Shown here one piece after another: positions 6,421 through 8,910 of a stretch of 8,910 nucleotides of DNA. A model generated the notes under the pieces. It searched no databases and was not told the origin of the DNA. It saw nothing but the letters and a program-made list of their open reading frames with translations. Both the position numbers and the translations under genes were made by a program. This stretch comes from Planctomycetales bacterium. GTDB lineage: Bacteria; Planctomycetota; Phycisphaerae; SM23-33. The DNA lies in the NCBI GenBank assembly GCA_030592655.1, contig JAUVIQ010000130.1:1-8910 (forward strand), in the 5' to 3' direction. The number at the start of each line of letters is the position of its first letter. The first letter of the stretch is position 1.

Positions 6421-7737
6421 TCAGGCTGCTTCTGCTTCGGATATTTCCCGAGGCCAATGTTTTTCAATAATGCTTCGGCGTATTCCGGTCTCTTCAGGTT
6501 CGAAGCAATCCGCCAGCATTTTCCAACATTCGTCCAGCGCTTCTTCCAGCGGGATATTGACCGACAGCGACATGATCCTGCTTTCGAACAGGTCGCTGTA
6601 TTTCAGGAGTTTTTCGTCCCACTCGGAGGACTCGAACCCCATAGCCTTCTTTTCCCTGCTCTCACGCGCGCCGGCGTAGAGTTGGATGCAGGCGTTCATG
6701 ATGGCGCGATGATCGTCGCGCGTATCGCCGTTGACCTGCTGTTTCAGACGCGAGAGGCTTCCGAACGGTTCGATATGCCCGCCTCGGAGGTAGAACTGTC
6801 CTTCGGTGATGTATCCGGTGTTGTCGGGTACCGGGTGCGTAACGTCGTCGCCGGGCATTGTCGTAACGGCCAGGACCGTCATGGAACCGGCTCCGTCCAG
6901 ATCGACCGCCTTTTCGTATCGGCGAGCCAATTGGCTGTAGAGGTCGCCGGGGTATCCCCGGTTGGAGGGTATCTGCTCCATGATGATAGCGACTTCTTTC
7001 ATCGCGTCGGCGAAGGCTGTCATATCGGTCAGCAGGACGAGGACTTTTTTGCCCTGGAGTGCGAAGGACTCGCCGACGGCTGTGCACAGGTCGGGAACCA
7101 TCAGGCACTCGACGACCGGGTCGGCGGCGGTGTGGATGAACATTATCGTCCTGCTGGTAACGCCGCCGGCTTCGAAGGCGTTGCGGAAGATGAGGTAATC
7201 GTCGTGTCGAAGTCCCATCCCGCCGAGGATGATGACATCGGCCTGGGCCTGGAGACCGATGCGGGCGAGCAGTTCGTTGTACGGCTCGCCGGCCACCGAG
7301 AAGATCGGTAGTTTCTGCGACTCGACCAGCGAGTTGAATATGTCGATCATGGGTATCCCGGTGTGGACCATGTTACATGGCAGTTGCCGCTTCGTTGGAT
7401 TGATTGCCGGTGTTCCGATGTCGATTGGATCGTCGGTCAGTTCCGGTTTACCGTCGCGGGGTTTGCCGGCTCCGTTGAATATCCGCCCCATGAGATTCGG
7501 CGAAAACGGGACCTGCATGGGCCTGCCGAAGAAGCGAATACGGTCGCCCGTCGAGACGCCCTGCGTACCGGCGAAGACCTGGAGAGAGACCTGGTCGCCT
7601 TCAAGCCGGATGACCTGGGCGAGCGACGTGCCCCGGCTGGTGGTAATGGTCGCCAGTTCGTCGTAGGCGACGCCCGAAGCCGTTACCTTAACGACACTGC
7701 CGGCGATAGATGTTATCTCGTTATAGTATTTCTGCAT
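6421..7737 (-). CDS. atpB: V-type ATPase subunit B (non-catalytic nucleotide-binding subunit)
   Basis: A 438-residue partner of subunit A in the A3B3 head, equal in length to the chlamydial type. It contains the beta-barrel N-terminus (SVVKVTASGVAYDELATI), the TGIPMIDIFNSLVESQKLPI segment at about 126-145, and AGEPYNEL at 149-156 in place of a Walker A loop, as is normal for B. LLTDMTAFADAMKEV is at 235-249, and PFGSLSRL at 324-331 carries the conserved Arg330 that reaches the catalytic site. The reading frame is open for 25 codons before this ATG, but that extension (MWIADCGLRI and on) is translated from the intergenic repeat. The start at 7737 has GGGAG 9 nt upstream and gives the family N-terminus MQKYYNEITSI. 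Confidence 0.96.
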   Translation of the reverse strand: MQKYYNEITSIAGSVVKVTASGVAYDELATITTSRGTSLAQVIRLEGDQVSLQVFAGTQGVSTGDRIRFFGRPMQVPFSPNLMGRIFNGAGKPRDGKPELTDDPIDIGTPAINPTKRQLPCNMVHTGIPMIDIFNSLVESQKLPIFSVAGEPYNELLARIGLQAQADVIILGGMGLRHDDYLIFRNAFEAGGVTSRTIMFIHTAADPVVECLMVPDLCTAVGESFALQGKKVLVLLTDMTAFADAMKEVAIIMEQIPSNRGYPGDLYSQLARRYEKAVDLDGAGSMTVLAVTTMPGDDVTHPVPDNTGYITEGQFYLRGGHIEPFGSLSRLKQQVNGDTRDDHRAIMNACIQLYAGARESREKKAMGFESSEWDEKLLKYSDLFESRIMSLSVNIPLEEALDECWKMLADCFEPEETGIRRSIIEKHWPREISEAEAA

Positions 7738-7825
7738 ATCTAAAGACTCCCAATCAGTCCACGGATTACACGGATTTTTAAAAATCCGCAATCCGCAATC
7801 CGCAATCCACAATCCGCAATTACTA
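7738..7825 (-). repeat. Repeat-filled spacer between atpA and atpB, with a heptamer array
   Basis: The 88-nt gap holds five tandem copies of the heptamer ATCCGCA (plus strand, 7784-7818; the fourth copy reads ATCCACA). A perfect 16-bp palindrome GGATTTTTAAAAATCC (7772-7787) overlaps the array, and the module GTCCACGGATTACACGG runs on through ATTTTT (7757-7779). Only the last 15 or so bases before atpB, containing GGGAG, look like an ordinary ribosome-binding leader. The arrangement parallels the atpB-atpD spacer. Confidence 0.82.
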
Positions 7826-8910
7826 TCAGGCGTTAGCCAATTCCGGTTCTTCTATTGCCGCTCCGCCTTTTGTTGCTATTGTTTCGTCGATGTCGGCGAG
7901 GAGTTTTTTGTAATCGTCTGAATCCGTCGCGGCGTAGTTGAAGTTTCTGAACAGGTCGGCTACGTGGACGATTACATCGCGCGCCCGCTCCCTGTCGGCG
8001 AATCCGAAGTCCAGCCTCAGAACTTCCAGGCACTTTGCGAAGACGAATTTCTGTCGTTCGGCGTCGGTGGCTCCGTCCACTTTGTCGAAGGCGTTCTGCT
8101 GGAGATATACGTTGTCGAAGAAATCGCTTTTGAGGTACACGGTGAAGTCTTCGACCGTAGTTCCCTCTTCGCCGACGACGGTCATCATCTGGTGCACTTC
8201 ATTGCCTCGATGGAGGATTTTCTTTACCTCTGCGACCTCGGCGGGATCAAGTATCCCGACGTACTTGCTCCAGGATTCCAGCGGGTCGATGGAGGGGTAT
8301 TTTCGCGCGTCGCTGCGGGCTCGGCTGAGGCCTTCAAATGCTCCGACGACCTTGAGCGTGCCCTGCGTAACGGGTTCTTCGAAGTTTCCCCCAGCCGGGC
8401 TGACTGTTCCGCCGATTGTTACCGACCCGGTTCGCCCATCCTTCAGGCGGACGAAACCCGCCCGTTCGTAGAAACCGGCGATACGACTTTCGAGGTAAGC
8501 GGGGAAGGCTTCCTCGCCGGGGATTTCCTCAAGCCGGCCCGAAACCTCGCGCATCGCCTGTGCCCATCGGCTTGTCGAATCGGCAAGCAGCAGCACGTGC
8601 AGCCCCATCTGGCGATAGTATTCCGCTAATGTAACGGCAGTATATACCGACGCTTCGCGTGCGGCGACGGGCATTGCCGAGGTATTGCAGATGATGATTG
8701 TTCGCTCCATCAGCGTTTTTCCGGTACGCGGGTCGATGAGTTCGGGGAATTCGCGGATCGTCTCGACGACTTCGCCCGCCCGTTCACCGCAGGCTGCGAC
8801 GATAACGATGTCAACGTCGGCGTGGCGGCTTGTGAGTTGCTGGAGGACGGTTTTTCCGGCACCGAAGGGTCCGGGGATGCAATACGTCCCGCCGCGAACG
8901 ATTGGGAAGA
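7826..8910 (-). CDS. atpA: V-type ATPase subunit A, C-terminal 360 residues (cut by window edge)
   Basis: The catalytic ATP-hydrolysing subunit. The frame is open to the window edge and the N-terminal part, about 220 residues by family length, lies beyond 8910, so the Met at 8710 is internal and not the start. In the visible fragment the Walker A loop GPFGAGKT is at residues 13-20 (8849-8872). It is followed by ACGERAGEVVETIREFPEL, then MERTIIICNTSAMPVAAREA, LLLADSTSRWAQAMREVSGR (Walker B region), LEEIPGEEAFPAYLESRIAG, and TIGGTVSPAGGNFEEPVTQ. The GERAGEV wording and the long identical-looking blocks recall the chlamydial and Bacteroidetes form as I remember it. The C-terminal helical domain from about residue 215 ends in ANA. 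The next gene, atpB, begins 88 nt on, across a repeat-filled spacer. Confidence 0.97.
   Translation of the reverse strand, partial: FPIVRGGTYCIPGPFGAGKTVLQQLTSRHADVDIVIVAACGERAGEVVETIREFPELIDPRTGKTLMERTIIICNTSAMPVAAREASVYTAVTLAEYYRQMGLHVLLLADSTSRWAQAMREVSGRLEEIPGEEAFPAYLESRIAGFYERAGFVRLKDGRTGSVTIGGTVSPAGGNFEEPVTQGTLKVVGAFEGLSRARSDARKYPSIDPLESWSKYVGILDPAEVAEVKKILHRGNEVHQMMTVVGEEGTTVEDFTVYLKSDFFDNVYLQQNAFDKVDGATDAERQKFVFAKCLEVLRLDFGFADRERARDVIVHVADLFRNFNYAATDSDDYKKLLADIDETIATKGGAAIEEPELANA

Noticed and set aside
6850..7300. Loss of the Walker A motif in subunit B as a defect
   Set aside because: B subunits of V/A-type ATPases normally lack a functional P-loop; the AGEPYNEL segment is the expected replacement.
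6337..7311. 324-codon open frame on the plus strand
   Set aside because: It lies opposite subunit B and begins in the repeat spacer; it is a codon-bias shadow of a conserved gene.
7738..7812. Upstream start for subunit B giving a 463-residue protein
   Set aside because: The extra 25 residues are translated from the heptamer and CGTGGAC repeats; the ATG at 7737 has a good GGGAG site and the normal family N-terminus.
7784..7818. CRISPR-like array
   Set aside because: Units are seven bases with no spacers, so it is a simple tandem repeat.
7964..8629. 221-codon open frame on the plus strand
   Set aside because: Antisense to subunit A, with no ribosome binding site or family features.

Overview
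All genes in this window lie on the minus strand. The sequence is moderately GC-rich bacterial DNA. The gene set is a five-gene stretch of a V-type (V/A-type) ATPase operon in the order A-B-D-I-K, a tRNA-Pro gene with no encoded CCA, a neutral-ceramidase-like metallohydrolase, tgt, and the start of a small exported protein. The A-subunit protein reads like the chlamydial and Bacteroidetes form of the family. The A-B-D-I-K order, the ceramidase-family gene, and intergenic repeats encoding 'ADCGLRI'/'NPWTD'-like junk peptides point to Planctomycetota, perhaps the Phycisphaerae side, within the PVC group. This assignment is inference from memory of gene content, not from a search.

Layout in the direction of transcription (right to left). 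8910-7826 is the C-terminal 360 residues of the catalytic A subunit, cut by the window edge. 7737-6421 is subunit B, 6336-5659 is D (central stalk), 5662-3887 is I (membrane a-like subunit) and 3890-3321 is K (proteolipid ring). D, I and K are joined by 4-nt stop/start overlaps. The A-B and B-D gaps (88 and 84 nt) are both filled by related repeat modules. After K come a 25-bp perfect inverted repeat and then a rho-independent-type terminator. A strong promoter-like sequence follows immediately and drives a broken tRNA-Pro-like copy, an intact tRNA-Pro(UGG), and, 30 nt later, the ceramidase-like gene. tgt follows after a 142-nt gap that contains a 10-codon ORF with a good ribosome binding site. 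A second promoter-like sequence then precedes the exported-protein gene that runs off the left edge.

Function. The ATPase subunits form the A/B hexamer, the D rotor shaft, the I stator channel and the K ring. K carries the Gln/Glu pattern known for sodium binding in Enterococcus hirae NtpK, so a sodium-coupled enzyme is a reasonable hypothesis. Subunit E and the other stalk subunits are not in the window and would be expected beyond 8910. tgt acts in queuosine tRNA modification, independently of the ATPase.

No CRISPR array, insertion sequence, phage gene or clearly new multi-gene system is visible. The unusual material is in the intergenic DNA: the repeats inside the ATPase operon, the large hairpin, the collapsed tRNA copy, and the tRNA-mRNA transcription unit.
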